DNA of 6,702 nucleotides from Chloroflexota bacterium (GTDB taxonomy: Bacteria > Chloroflexota > Anaerolineae > Aggregatilineales > UBA2796), in the NCBI GenBank assembly GCA_003695215.1, contig RFIM01000265.1, forward strand, positions 1-6,702, in the 5' to 3' direction. Below the pieces are notes generated by a model. The model saw only the letters and a list, made by a program, of their open reading frames with translations. It searched no databases and was not told the origin of the DNA. Position 1 is the stretch's first letter; every line of letters starts with the position of its first letter. Positions 1-6,596 of this stretch are shown piece by piece. Both the position numbers and the translations under genes were made by a program.

Positions 1-309
1 CGCGGCGGCTATCAATTCTACCGCCAAGTGCGCGCCGAGATGTCTCAGGTGTCGATGCATTCCTTCTTCCAGAGCATTGGCACCTTGCGCCGCACCGATC
101 TGCGCCCGCATTTGAGCAAGGTGCGCCCGCCAACGCTGGGCATTTATGGCAAGTGGGACTTCATCGTCCATCCGAATCAGGCGAAGGAGCTTCAAAAAGG
201 CGTGCCACACGCCAAGACCTTGATCTACCCTGACGCCGGCCACTTGCCGATGATGGATACGCCCGATCGCCTGATCCGTGATATCCGCGAATTTCTGCTT
301 GCGAAGTAG
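1..309 (+). CDS. alpha/beta-hydrolase, C-terminal part (cut by window edge)
   Basis: This frame is open from the first base to a TAG stop at 307-309, giving 102 residues. The start lies outside the window, so internal GTG and ATG codons are not the start. The fragment looks like the C-terminal third of an alpha/beta-hydrolase fold enzyme. A strand reading TLGIYG is followed by KWDFIVHP, where Asp53 of the fragment fits the acid of the catalytic triad. PDAGHLPMMD follows, where His81 fits the catalytic His, and a terminal helix (about 86-101) has the usual 'TPDRLIRDIREFL' character. The nucleophile is off-window, so the substrate (ester, epoxide, haloalkane, peptide) cannot be told. The gene runs towards sufU and the two stops are one base apart, so it is not part of the suf operon. 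The fold is well supported; the specific function is unknown. Confidence 0.8.
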   Translation, partial: RGGYQFYRQVRAEMSQVSMHSFFQSIGTLRRTDLRPHLSKVRPPTLGIYGKWDFIVHPNQAKELQKGVPHAKTLIYPDAGHLPMMDTPDRLIRDIREFLLAK

Positions 310-310
310 C

Positions 311-706
311 CTAGCTTTGCGGCGCGTGCTCGGCGCGATACTTGCGCTCGGCTGCTTTGGCGGTGTTGATGGCGAGCGTAGCGCACTTCGGGCGCGAGAG
401 GACCACCTCGCGCCCGATTTCATCGATGAAATCGTCAATGTTCATCTCGCGCACTTCGCTGAGCGTCTTGCCGATCAGCATCTCGGTGAGCATGGAAGCA
501 GCCGCCTGCGAGATAGTGCAGCCTTCGCCTTCGAAGCTGGCAGCGATCACACGCTCTTCTGAGTCCACTTTCAGGTAGATAGTCACGATATCGCCGCAGC
601 CAGGATTGCCGCCCATGATCGAGACAGTTGCATCTTCCATCTTGTAGCGGTTGCGCGGATTCTCGTAGTGATCCAGCAAGTTTTCGATGTAGAACTGTCT
701 ATCCAT
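311..706 (-). CDS. sufU: SufU-type Fe-S cluster assembly / sulfur-transfer protein
   Basis: Member of the IscU/SufU family, cytosolic, last gene of the suf operon. In SufU systems this zinc protein accepts persulfide sulfur from SufS and hands it to SufBCD. The N-terminus has the family signature LLDHYENPRN. The ligand residues are visible: Cys37 and Asp39 in GNPGCGD, Cys63 in GEGCTIS, and Cys108 in RPKCATL. These correspond to the Zn site of Bacillus SufU. The residue before the last Cys is Lys, as in SufU, not the His of IscU, and the IscU LPPVK chaperone motif is absent. However, the 45-residue spacing from Cys63 to Cys108 is IscU-like; typical SufU has about 18-20 more residues there. I chose ATG at 706 because GAGGTGA precedes it. 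A GTG at 712 would add two residues; an in-frame TGA at 719-721 rules out anything longer. The product is 131 residues. Family certain; scaffold versus sulfur-relay role inferred. Confidence 0.93.
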   Translation of the reverse strand: MDRQFYIENLLDHYENPRNRYKMEDATVSIMGGNPGCGDIVTIYLKVDSEERVIAASFEGEGCTISQAAASMLTEMLIGKTLSEVREMNIDDFIDEIGREVVLSRPKCATLAINTAKAAERKYRAEHAPQS

Positions 707-708
707 GC

Positions 709-715
709 TCACCTC
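709..715 (-). promoter_or_regulatory. Shine-Dalgarno of sufU
   Basis: On the minus strand the bases read GAGGTGA, a seven-base match to the anti-Shine-Dalgarno region, with the GAGG core five bases before the ATG at 706. It overlaps the competing GTG at 712, so a ribosome bound here would favour ATG 706. It lies just downstream of the TGA stop of the rhodanese gene (725-727). Confidence 0.6.
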
Positions 716-724
716 ATCTCACAG

Positions 725-1600
<876 letters not shown>

Positions 1601-1607
1601 GTTCAGG

Positions 1608-1613
1608 CTCCTT
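1608..1613 (-). promoter_or_regulatory. Shine-Dalgarno of the rhodanese gene
   Basis: AAGGAG on the minus strand, 7 nt before the ATG at 1600. It lies inside the 16-nt gap after the sufD TAA stop (1617-1619), so the rhodanese gene has its own strong ribosome binding site. Confidence 0.75.
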
Positions 1614-1616
1614 CAG

Positions 1617-2963
1617 TTAAGCGGGCTCGGCCACGCGTTCAAGTTTGGCTTCGATATGCGCTGTCAGCCGCGCGCGCACTTCTTCAAAGGGAATGCGCTG
1701 CATGATCGGGTCGAAGAAGCCTGCCACGATCAGGCGCTCGGCGTCTTGGCGCGTCATCCCGCGCGACATCAAGTAGAAGATCGGCTCATCTTCCAAACGC
1801 CCGACCGTAGCCGCGTGTGTGCAGCGCACATCATTCGCCTCGATCTCAAGGCCTGGAATCGAGTCGGCGCGCGCCTCACGGCTGAGCACAAGGTTGCGGT
1901 TGGCTTGGAAGCCGTCAGTCTTCTGGGCATTAGGCAGCACTTTGATCATGCCCTGCCAGACTGTGCGTGCTTCGTCTTTGAGCGCGCCCTTGAAGAGCAG
2001 ATCGCTGGTAGTGTGTGGCGCGTTATGATTCTGTTGCGTATCGTGATCGAAGAACTGGTGATCATCGGCGAAGAAGAGGCCAGACATGCGCCCAAAGGCG
2101 CCTTCACCATCCAGCTCGATCTCAGCGAACTGCTTCACAAAGCGGCCGCCCATGGTGCCGATGATCCAGTCCAGCTGTGCGCCCGCTGAGACGCGCGCCC
2201 GCTCATGGCGGATATCATTAGCGTTGCGCGCCCAGTCTTGCAAAGCCACATAGCGCAGATTGGCACGCTCGCCCAGAATCAGCTCGGTCATGCCGATATA
2301 GGCCATGTGTTCAGGCGCCTCAGCCGAGAGATACTCGTGCAGGTAGGTCACTTGCGCGCCTTCCTCAAGCACTACCAGCACATGGCCGAGCGTCAAGCCG
2401 CTTGTGGTGTTGTAAAAGACGCTGTGCAGCGGCAACTCAACGGCTTTACCGCGCGGCACGTACAGGAACACGCCGTGCGTCCAGAGCGCGGCATGCATGG
2501 CAGCGAACTTATCTTCGCTCGGCTGCACGGCTGTGGTCATCAAGTGCTTGCGGAAAAGCGCCTCGTGCTCACGGGCAGCCGTCTCAAAGTCGCAAAAGAT
2601 GACGCCCTGCGCTTTGAGCGCGTCATTCAGCTGGCTATGGACGACTCGGCCGTCCACAGTGGCGATCAAGCCGCCTTGCGCATCGCCGATCAGCGGCGCC
2701 AGGTTCTCCGCAGGAATCGCCTCAATGCCCGCTGCCGTGCCATTGATCAGTCGGCTAGCTTGTTCCCAGCGAATGGTAGTGTAGTCAGTGCGGCGCCACG
2801 CCTCGCTTTGCATGGAAGGCATGGGCAGCGTGTCGTAGAGTTCCCAAGCCGTCAGACGTGCATTCAAGAGCCAGTCAGGCTCGTTCCGAGCGGCGCTCAG
2901 CTGCTCGACCAGCTCGCGAGTCAGCTTAGGCGCGATCAGTTTGTTGCGCGTGCGTAGAGTCAC
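1617..2963 (-). CDS. sufD: Fe-S cluster assembly protein SufD
   Basis: SufD, 448 residues, partner of SufB in the cytosolic SufBC2D complex that builds Fe-S clusters and helps iron acquisition. The N-terminal helical part carries the family pattern NEPDWLLNARLTAWELYDTLPMP followed by EAWRRTDY (about residues 27-61). The central right-handed beta-helix covers roughly 130-375. The C-terminal segment has CTHAATVG, with Cys381 and His383 corresponding by motif to E. coli SufD Cys358/His360, the His being essential for cluster assembly. After this come the conserved FYLMSRGM and GFFDPIM helices that bind SufC. The start is GTG at 2963, preceded by GGAGAG at 9-nt spacing. An in-frame TGA at 2967-2969 excludes a longer product and no Met codon occurs for the next 47 residues, so the GTG is required to keep the conserved N-terminus. 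It is separated from sufB by 86 nt that contain a strong hairpin, the largest gap in the operon. Identification is secure. Confidence 0.96.
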   Translation of the reverse strand: MTLRTRNKLIAPKLTRELVEQLSAARNEPDWLLNARLTAWELYDTLPMPSMQSEAWRRTDYTTIRWEQASRLINGTAAGIEAIPAENLAPLIGDAQGGLIATVDGRVVHSQLNDALKAQGVIFCDFETAAREHEALFRKHLMTTAVQPSEDKFAAMHAALWTHGVFLYVPRGKAVELPLHSVFYNTTSGLTLGHVLVVLEEGAQVTYLHEYLSAEAPEHMAYIGMTELILGERANLRYVALQDWARNANDIRHERARVSAGAQLDWIIGTMGGRFVKQFAEIELDGEGAFGRMSGLFFADDHQFFDHDTQQNHNAPHTTSDLLFKGALKDEARTVWQGMIKVLPNAQKTDGFQANRNLVLSREARADSIPGLEIEANDVRCTHAATVGRLEDEPIFYLMSRGMTRQDAERLIVAGFFDPIMQRIPFEEVRARLTAHIEAKLERVAEPA

Positions 2964-2972
2964 AGTTCAACG

Positions 2973-2978
2973 CTCTCC
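2973..2978 (-). promoter_or_regulatory. Shine-Dalgarno that supports the sufD GTG start
   Basis: GGAGAG on the minus strand lies 9 nt before the GTG at 2963. With the in-frame stop two codons upstream, it fixes the sufD start at this GTG. Confidence 0.6.
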
Positions 2979-3004
2979 GAGTCAGTAAAGGTTAGCCATT
3001 GGAT

Positions 3005-3032
3005 GCCGAAGGCGGGCTATACCGCCTTCGGC
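3005..3032 (-). other. 11-bp perfect hairpin between sufB and sufD
   Basis: Positions 3005-3015 and 3022-3032 are exact reverse complements (GCCGAAGGCGG / CCGCCTTCGGC), with a six-base loop. It sits in the 86-nt gap, starting 17 nt after the sufB TGA (3050-3052). The following bases on the minus strand read ATCCAATGG, with no U-run, so it is not a standard intrinsic terminator. It could slow exonucleases and stabilise sufCB mRNA, or cause partial termination and lower expression of sufD and the downstream genes. A competing 6-bp pairing (GCCTTC at 3044-3049 with GAAGGC at 3024-3029) is possible but much weaker. The hairpin is seen directly; its role is inference. Confidence 0.7.
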
Positions 3033-3049
3033 TCAGTTGCGCTGAAGGC

Positions 3050-4480
3050 TCAGCCGACCGAGCCTTCCATCTGCAGCTGCACCAGGCGGTAGAGTTCAAT
3101 GCTGTACTCAGCCGGCAGCTCTTTGGCCACGGGCTCGATGAAGCCGCTGACGATCATCGCATTGGCGGTATCCTCATCGATGCCACGCGACATCATGTAG
3201 AAGAGCTGCTCTTCGTTCACCTTGCTGACCGAGGCTTCATGCCCAATGGTCACGTCCTTCTCGTCAATTTCAATAGAAGGATAGGTGTCGGTGCGGCTCA
3301 GCTCGTCCATCAGCAAGGCATCGCAGACCACGTTGGATTTGCTGCCGACCGCGCCTGCGTTCACCTTCAGAAGGCCGCGATAGCTGCTGCGCCCGCCGTG
3401 CATTGAGATCGACTTGCTGATGATCTGGCTAGTCGTGCGCGGCGCCGCATGAATGATCTTGGCTCCAGCATCTTGATGCTGCCCTTTGCCTGCAAAGGCG
3501 ACCGAGAGCACCTCGCCATGCGCGCCTGGCTCCACTAGGTAGATGGCAGGATACTTCATGGTCAGCCGCGAACCGATGTTGCAGTCTACCCATTCCATGA
3601 CCGCGTCCTGGTAGGCGACGGCGCGCTTGGTGACCAGGTTGTAGACGTTGTTCGACCAGTTCTGGATCGTGGTGTAGCGCGCCCGCCCGCCGCGCTTGAC
3701 AATGATCTCGACAACGGCGCTGTGCAGGCTATCTGAGCTATAGGTCGGCGCTGTGCAGCCTTCGACATAATGAACCGAGGCGCCTTCATCCACGATGATC
3801 AGCGTGCGCTCAAATTGGCCCATGTTCGCCGTGTTGATGCGGAAATAAGCCTGCAGCGGCATCTCCACGTGCACGCCCTTTGGCACATAGATGAACGAAC
3901 CGCCCGACCAGACCGCGCTGTTGAGCGCCGCAAACTTGTTATCCGTTGGCGGGATGACCGTCGCCCAGTATTCGCGGAATAGATCGGGATATTCACGCAA
4001 GGCGCTATCGGTATCCAGAAAGATCACGCCTTTCTCTTCCAAGTCCTTGCGGATCGAGTGATAGACCACCTCGGACTCGAACTGCGCGCCTGCGCCGGCC
4101 AGGAATTTTTGCTCCGCCTCTGGGATGCCTAGCCGATCGAAGGTGTACTTGATCTCCTCGGGCACTTCATCCCAAGAGCGCTGCTGCCGATCTGTGGGAC
4201 GCACGTAGTAGTGGATGTCATCGAAGTCAATGCCGCTCAGATCGCCGCCCCAGGTTGGCATCGGCTTGCGGTAGAAAATTTCGAGCGAGCGCAGGCGGAA
4301 CTCGCGCATCCATTGCGGCTCGCCTTTCATCTCGCTGATCGCAGCAACTACCTCGCGGCTCAGGCCCTTTTGCGCCTTGAAAACGTAGCGCTCGGGCACG
4401 TGAAAGCCGTACTTCTCGTCGTAATTCTGCTTGATCTCAGCCAACTGCTGGGTTGCATCAAGCTGTGTTTGCTCACTCAT
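3050..4480 (-). CDS. sufB: Fe-S cluster assembly protein SufB
   Basis: SufB, 476 residues, the core scaffold subunit of SufBC2D that receives sulfur and carries the nascent cluster; cytosolic. The N-terminal region has YGFHVPERYVFKAQKGLS and PQWMREFRLRSLEIF (about 24-70), typical of SufB. The beta-helix core includes NMGQFERTLIIVDEGA and VHYVEGCTAP, where Cys242 corresponds by motif to E. coli Cys254, the sulfur entry residue. In the C-terminal part, Cys386 (NVVCDALLM) and His414-Glu415 (GHEASVSK) match E. coli Cys405 and Glu434, which form the cluster assembly site with the SufD His. The tail FYMMSRG...GFIEPVAKELP and the final LQMEGSVG are family hallmarks. I chose ATG at 4480, with GAGGGA nine bases upstream, over a GTG at 4495 that has no convincing ribosome site and would add five residues. 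It begins 40 nt after sufC. No missing key residue was seen. Confidence 0.97.
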   Translation of the reverse strand: MSEQTQLDATQQLAEIKQNYDEKYGFHVPERYVFKAQKGLSREVVAAISEMKGEPQWMREFRLRSLEIFYRKPMPTWGGDLSGIDFDDIHYYVRPTDRQQRSWDEVPEEIKYTFDRLGIPEAEQKFLAGAGAQFESEVVYHSIRKDLEEKGVIFLDTDSALREYPDLFREYWATVIPPTDNKFAALNSAVWSGGSFIYVPKGVHVEMPLQAYFRINTANMGQFERTLIIVDEGASVHYVEGCTAPTYSSDSLHSAVVEIIVKRGGRARYTTIQNWSNNVYNLVTKRAVAYQDAVMEWVDCNIGSRLTMKYPAIYLVEPGAHGEVLSVAFAGKGQHQDAGAKIIHAAPRTTSQIISKSISMHGGRSSYRGLLKVNAGAVGSKSNVVCDALLMDELSRTDTYPSIEIDEKDVTIGHEASVSKVNEEQLFYMMSRGIDEDTANAMIVSGFIEPVAKELPAEYSIELYRLVQLQMEGSVG

Positions 4481-4487
4481 GCGGATT

Positions 4488-4493
4488 TCCCTC
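4488..4493 (-). promoter_or_regulatory. Shine-Dalgarno that decides the sufB start
   Basis: GAGGGA on the minus strand, with its GAGG core 9 nt before the ATG at 4480. An adjoining AGGTGA (4492-4497) adds a second partial match. The alternative GTG at 4495 overlaps this site and lacks its own. Confidence 0.6.
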
Positions 4494-4520
4494 ACCTACA
4501 GGCTCAACTTTAACGATCTC

Positions 4521-5291
4521 TCAGGTTGTGGCGTACTTCTCAGCCACCCAGTCGTAGCCTTGCTCCTGAATCTTCTCAGCCAGCTCAAAGCCGCCTTCCT
4601 CAACAATGCGCCCATCAAACATCACGTGGACGAACTGTGGCTTGATGTAATTCAGGAACTGCTCATAGTGCGTGATGACCAGCACGCCTAGATTCGGGCC
4701 GATCAGCTTGTTGACACCCTCAGCGACCACGCGCAGCGCGTCAATATCCAGACCGCTGTCTGTCTCGTCCAGGATGGCGATCTTTGGCTCGAGCGTGGCA
4801 AGCTGCAGGATTTCAGCGCGCTTTTTCTCGCCGCCGCTGAAGCCATCGTTCAGGTAACGCCCTGCGAAGCTCGGATCGATCTTGAGCATTTGCATTTTGC
4901 TCAGCAGCAAGCGGCGGAATTCCTGAATGCTGATGCCCTTATCTTCAGGGTTGGCCTGCTTGCGGCGCGCGTTGATGGCGGCGCGCAAAAAGTTCGCCAA
5001 GGTCACGCCGGGCACAGCCACAGGATACTGAAAAGCCAGGAACAAGCCCGCGCGGCTGCGCTCGTCAGCTTCCATCTCCAGCACATCCTGCCCATCGAAC
5101 AGAATTTGCCCTTCATCAACTGTGTAGGCAGGATGCCCCATCAGGGCGTAGGCAAGCGTGCTCTTGCCCGATCCGTTGCGCCCCATCAAGGCGTGAATTT
5201 CTCCTTGCCGCACCGTCAGGTTGACGCCTTTCAAAATCGGCTTGCCATCAATGCTGACGTGCAGGTTGCGAATCTCGAGAACAGCGGTCAT
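4521..5291 (-). CDS. sufC: Fe-S cluster assembly ATPase SufC
   Basis: SufC, 256 residues, the ABC-type ATPase of the SufBC2D complex. ATP binding makes the two SufC subunits dimerise and reshapes SufB/SufD so that the cluster can form; it is a soluble protein, not a transporter. All nucleotide-binding motifs are present: Walker A GRNGSGKST (37-45), Q-loop Gln88 in FLAFQYP, signature FSGGEKKR (151-158), Walker B ILDETDSGLD (173-182) with catalytic Glu176, and H-loop His208 in ITHYE. DETDSGLDIDAL and the Q-loop sequence are SufC-specific rather than general ABC. The start is ATG at 5291 with AGGAGG 11 nt upstream (5303-5308). It is the first gene of the operon, about 50-55 nt downstream of the predicted transcription start of a near-consensus promoter. 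The order C-B-D differs from the E. coli B-C-D and the Bacillus C-D-S-U-B orders. Confidence 0.97.
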   Translation of the reverse strand: MTAVLEIRNLHVSIDGKPILKGVNLTVRQGEIHALMGRNGSGKSTLAYALMGHPAYTVDEGQILFDGQDVLEMEADERSRAGLFLAFQYPVAVPGVTLANFLRAAINARRKQANPEDKGISIQEFRRLLLSKMQMLKIDPSFAGRYLNDGFSGGEKKRAEILQLATLEPKIAILDETDSGLDIDALRVVAEGVNKLIGPNLGVLVITHYEQFLNYIKPQFVHVMFDGRIVEEGGFELAEKIQEQGYDWVAEKYATT

Positions 5292-5302
5292 TGGGCAGAA
5301 TG

Positions 5303-5308
5303 CCTCCT
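5303..5308 (-). promoter_or_regulatory. Shine-Dalgarno of sufC
   Basis: AGGAGG on the minus strand (within GAGGAGG), 11 nt before the ATG at 5291. It is the strongest ribosome binding sequence in the window, fitting the first gene of the operon. The spacing is slightly long. Confidence 0.75.
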
Positions 5309-5350
5309 CGTGTGTTAACTCAGGTGAAGCCAGATTTTCGGCACGTTGAG

Positions 5351-5379
5351 AGTATAGCAGATTGGCAAAAAAGTGTCAA
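5351..5379 (-). promoter_or_regulatory. sigma-70-type promoter of the suf operon
   Basis: On the minus strand the -35 hexamer is TTGACA (5374-5379, 6 of 6 consensus bases) and the -10 is TATACT (5351-5356, 5 of 6). The spacer is exactly 17 bp and contains a T-run. Immediately upstream, 5380-5405 is almost pure A/T in an otherwise GC-rich window and could act as an UP element. Transcription should start near 5344-5346, leaving a 5' UTR of about 53-55 nt before sufC. No clear inverted repeat for a known Fe-S regulator (such as the CAAC-N6-GTTG type of SufR) was found over the promoter, so control, if any, is not visible. Confidence 0.88.
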
Positions 5380-5430
5380 TTAAAAAGATAAATATAAAGA
5401 AAAAGCGGCGCTTGGCGGTTGGCGTGGCTG

Positions 5431-5459
5431 AAAAGCGCTCCGCTTGGCACGGAGCGCTT
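5431..5459 (-). terminator. intrinsic terminator after the 202-codon hypothetical gene
   Basis: A perfect 10-bp stem (5433-5442 with 5450-5459, AAGCGCTCCG / CGGAGCGCTT) with a seven-base loop begins 4 nt after the TAG stop at 5464-5466. On the minus strand it runs into TTTT (5431-5434), a short but real U-run that overlaps the stem base. It separates the hypothetical gene pair from the suf promoter about 50 bases further on. The short U-run may allow some read-through into suf. Confidence 0.75.
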
Positions 5460-5463
5460 CAGG

Positions 5464-6072
5464 CTAGGCATTGCGCTCGTTTGTCTGGCGCACAGCGGCG
5501 TAGAGGAACCAAAATTTCTCTGGTGGGTAAGCAGGCTGCACGTTCGCGCTCCAGCAGAAGGCGCCTTTCTCGATGCAGCGGCTGATGGCGTTATCGAGCG
5601 CGCTCAACCTGCTTTTGAGCGCCTCGCTGAGCACCTTGACTTCCAGCGCGGCGTCGCGCAGATGCTCGATCATGACGCGCTTCTCCATCGCTGAAGGATA
5701 GTTATCAGCGCAAGCGCGCAAGTTAGCGGCACAATCGTTGGCGAATTGTTCAAGCGCTGTGAGGCGCGCTTGCAGCTCTTGTTGCAGCTTGCCTTCATAG
5801 TGAACAGGCCAGGTGCGTCGCACTTCATCCAGCTTGTGCTGTGCCTGCTCCAACGACGCTTGCTGCGCAGGCGAGAGCTGATCGCGCAAGGCGCTCAGGC
5901 GCGCCAGGCGCATCAGCAAGCCGCCTAGCGTCAAACGCGGCAGGCTCAGATCGTTCAGCATGCCATACAACTGGCTCTCGTAGATGTACGGCGTCAGCTG
6001 ATCTGCCATTGCCGTCACAGCGCGCACATCTTGTGCCAAATCAATCGTGAAGATGCGTCTCGGCGAGCTCAT
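5464..6072 (-). CDS. hypothetical helical protein with two CX6C pairs
   Basis: A 202-residue protein that I cannot assign to a named family. It has no signal peptide or membrane segment. The N-terminal part (1-60) contains SLPRLTLGGLLMRLARL. Residues about 62-165 are rich in Leu, Ala, Gln, Glu and Arg and look long-helical, possibly coiled coil. The C-terminus (174-195) is aromatic (CWSANVQPAYPPEKFWFLY). Its four cysteines fall into two equal pairs: Cys114-X6-Cys121 and Cys166-X6-Cys173. A seven-residue step places two Cys on one helix face, which would suit disulfides or a metal site, but this is inference. The ATG at 6072 lies 3 nt after the upstream stop, with only a weak AGAAG-type ribosome site, so translational coupling to that gene is likely. 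A hairpin terminator follows the stop. Codon use looks like that of its neighbours, supporting a real gene. Confidence 0.85.
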   Translation of the reverse strand: MSSPRRIFTIDLAQDVRAVTAMADQLTPYIYESQLYGMLNDLSLPRLTLGGLLMRLARLSALRDQLSPAQQASLEQAQHKLDEVRRTWPVHYEGKLQQELQARLTALEQFANDCAANLRACADNYPSAMEKRVMIEHLRDAALEVKVLSEALKSRLSALDNAISRCIEKGAFCWSANVQPAYPPEKFWFLYAAVRQTNERNA

Positions 6073-6075
6073 CGC

Positions 6076-6477
6076 TCACTTCTTATAGGTCTTCAGGCGC
6101 GTGTAGCTCGGCTTGCCTTGCACCTCCTGCAAGCGCTTCTGGCCTTCTTCAGTGCGCCACCATTCCACGACGAAGGTGCCGTTCTCATCCACATAGCTGA
6201 AGAGCGGCGCCATTTGCAGCATTTGCGAGAAGCCCGTCACTAGCGTCTTGTTCTCCTGGCTGGCAGTCAGGCGCAGATAGGTGTTTGGAACCCACTCCAT
6301 TGTGAGCGCGATATCGTTCCACTTGCCTTCCATACGGAAAGGCGGCTCTGCACGGACGCAATCCATGTAGATGTTGTTGAAGCGCATAGCCCACAGCGTG
6401 TGATTGACGCGCTCTTCAATGTAGTAGGGACGGCGCTCAGGCTCGTTATAAAACCACGTGCGCGAGTTGGTCGCCAT
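6076..6477 (-). CDS. hypothetical protein, 133 residues
   Basis: An unrecognised small soluble protein, rich in aromatic residues (about seven Trp, many Tyr and Phe). Segments such as WAMRFNNIYMDCV, NDIALTMEWVPNTYLRLTA and GTFVVEWW suggest beta strands. The C-terminus is basic (SYTRLKTYKK). There is no signal peptide or membrane helix. The frame is open further upstream to an ATG at 6606, but I reject that start: the extra 43 codons run through a 14-bp hairpin and give a low-complexity Arg/Ser/Glu stretch. ATG at 6477 has AAGGAG nine bases upstream (6487-6492). It overlaps nothing and is followed after 3 nt by the 202-codon gene, so the two form a transcription unit and perhaps a functional pair. 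Its leader can fold so that part of the ribosome site is paired. Function unknown. Confidence 0.82.
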   Translation of the reverse strand: MATNSRTWFYNEPERRPYYIEERVNHTLWAMRFNNIYMDCVRAEPPFRMEGKWNDIALTMEWVPNTYLRLTASQENKTLVTGFSQMLQMAPLFSYVDENGTFVVEWWRTEEGQKRLQEVQGKPSYTRLKTYKK

Positions 6478-6486
6478 GAAAGCACT

Positions 6487-6492
6487 CTCCTT
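6487..6492 (-). promoter_or_regulatory. Shine-Dalgarno that decides the start of the 133-residue gene
   Basis: AAGGAG on the minus strand, 9 nt before the ATG at 6477. It is the reason to start the gene there and not at 6606. Three of its bases (6490-6492) belong to the left arm of an inverted repeat in the leader. Confidence 0.7.
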
Positions 6493-6555
6493 AGCCGAAT
6501 CGGTTGCAAAGCTACCGAAAATATAGCCTATGATCGCCGATTCAGGTAGGCTAAG
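6490..6555 (-). other. structured leader with inverted repeats and possible weak promoter
   Basis: Positions 6490-6496 (CTTAGCC) pair with 6549-6555 (GGCTAAG), and 6497-6503 (GAATCGG) pair with 6537-6543 (CCGATTC). This makes 14 base pairs interrupted only by a five-base bulge. Competing pairings exist: 6525-6530 with 6547-6552 (AGCCTA/TAGGCT) and 6512-6516 with 6545-6549 (CTACC/GGTAG). The long-range stem covers half of the AAGGAG site. A -10-like TATATT on the minus strand (6520-6525) lies between the arms, with no good -35. If transcription starts there, the right arm is absent from the mRNA and the structure would only form in read-through transcripts. The pairing is seen; a regulatory role is inference. 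Confidence 0.4.
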
Positions 6556-6560
6556 CATGC

Positions 6561-6596
6561 GAAGGCGCTCTTCTTCGCTCGGAGAAGAGCGCCTTC
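6561..6596 (-). terminator. 14-bp hairpin, probable terminator of the right-edge gene
   Basis: Positions 6561-6574 and 6583-6596 are exact reverse complements (GAAGGCGCTCTTCT / AGAAGAGCGCCTTC) with an eight-base loop. It starts 22 nt after the TAA stop at 6619-6621. The following minus-strand bases read GCATGCTTAGCC, so there is no U-run. A terminator or a 3'-end mRNA protector are both possible. Its position right after a stop argues for a 3'-end function. Confidence 0.55.

Noticed and set aside
2205..2957. Long open frame of 250 codons on the plus strand
   Set aside because: It lies wholly antisense to sufD, whose protein is clearly conserved. The translation has no recognisable domain, and high GC with GCGC-rich codons keeps the opposite frame open.
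3005..3032. The sufB-sufD hairpin as an end of the operon
   Set aside because: There is no U-run, no promoter was seen before sufD, and SufD is needed with SufB and SufC, so complete termination is unlikely.
4481..4495. GTG at 4495 as the sufB start
   Set aside because: It has no ribosome site of its own, and the GAGGGA that fits ATG 4480 lies inside the extension.
4890..5318. Plus-strand open frame of 142 codons
   Set aside because: It is a shadow of sufC on the opposite strand and runs out over the sufC ribosome site.
5292..5350. A riboswitch or Fe-S regulator operator in the sufC 5' UTR
   Set aside because: The leader is only about 55 nt and shows no strong stem or known operator; GTTAAC near 5316 is just a six-base palindrome.
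5371..5405. AT-rich patch as a replication origin or attachment site
   Set aside because: It is only about 35 bp, has no DnaA-box cluster or direct repeats, and is explained by the -35 element and upstream promoter tract.
6561..6596. Hairpins as parts of a repeat family or CRISPR
   Set aside because: The hairpins at 3005, 5433 and 6561 share only short GC-rich pieces such as GAAGGCG; there are no regularly spaced repeats.
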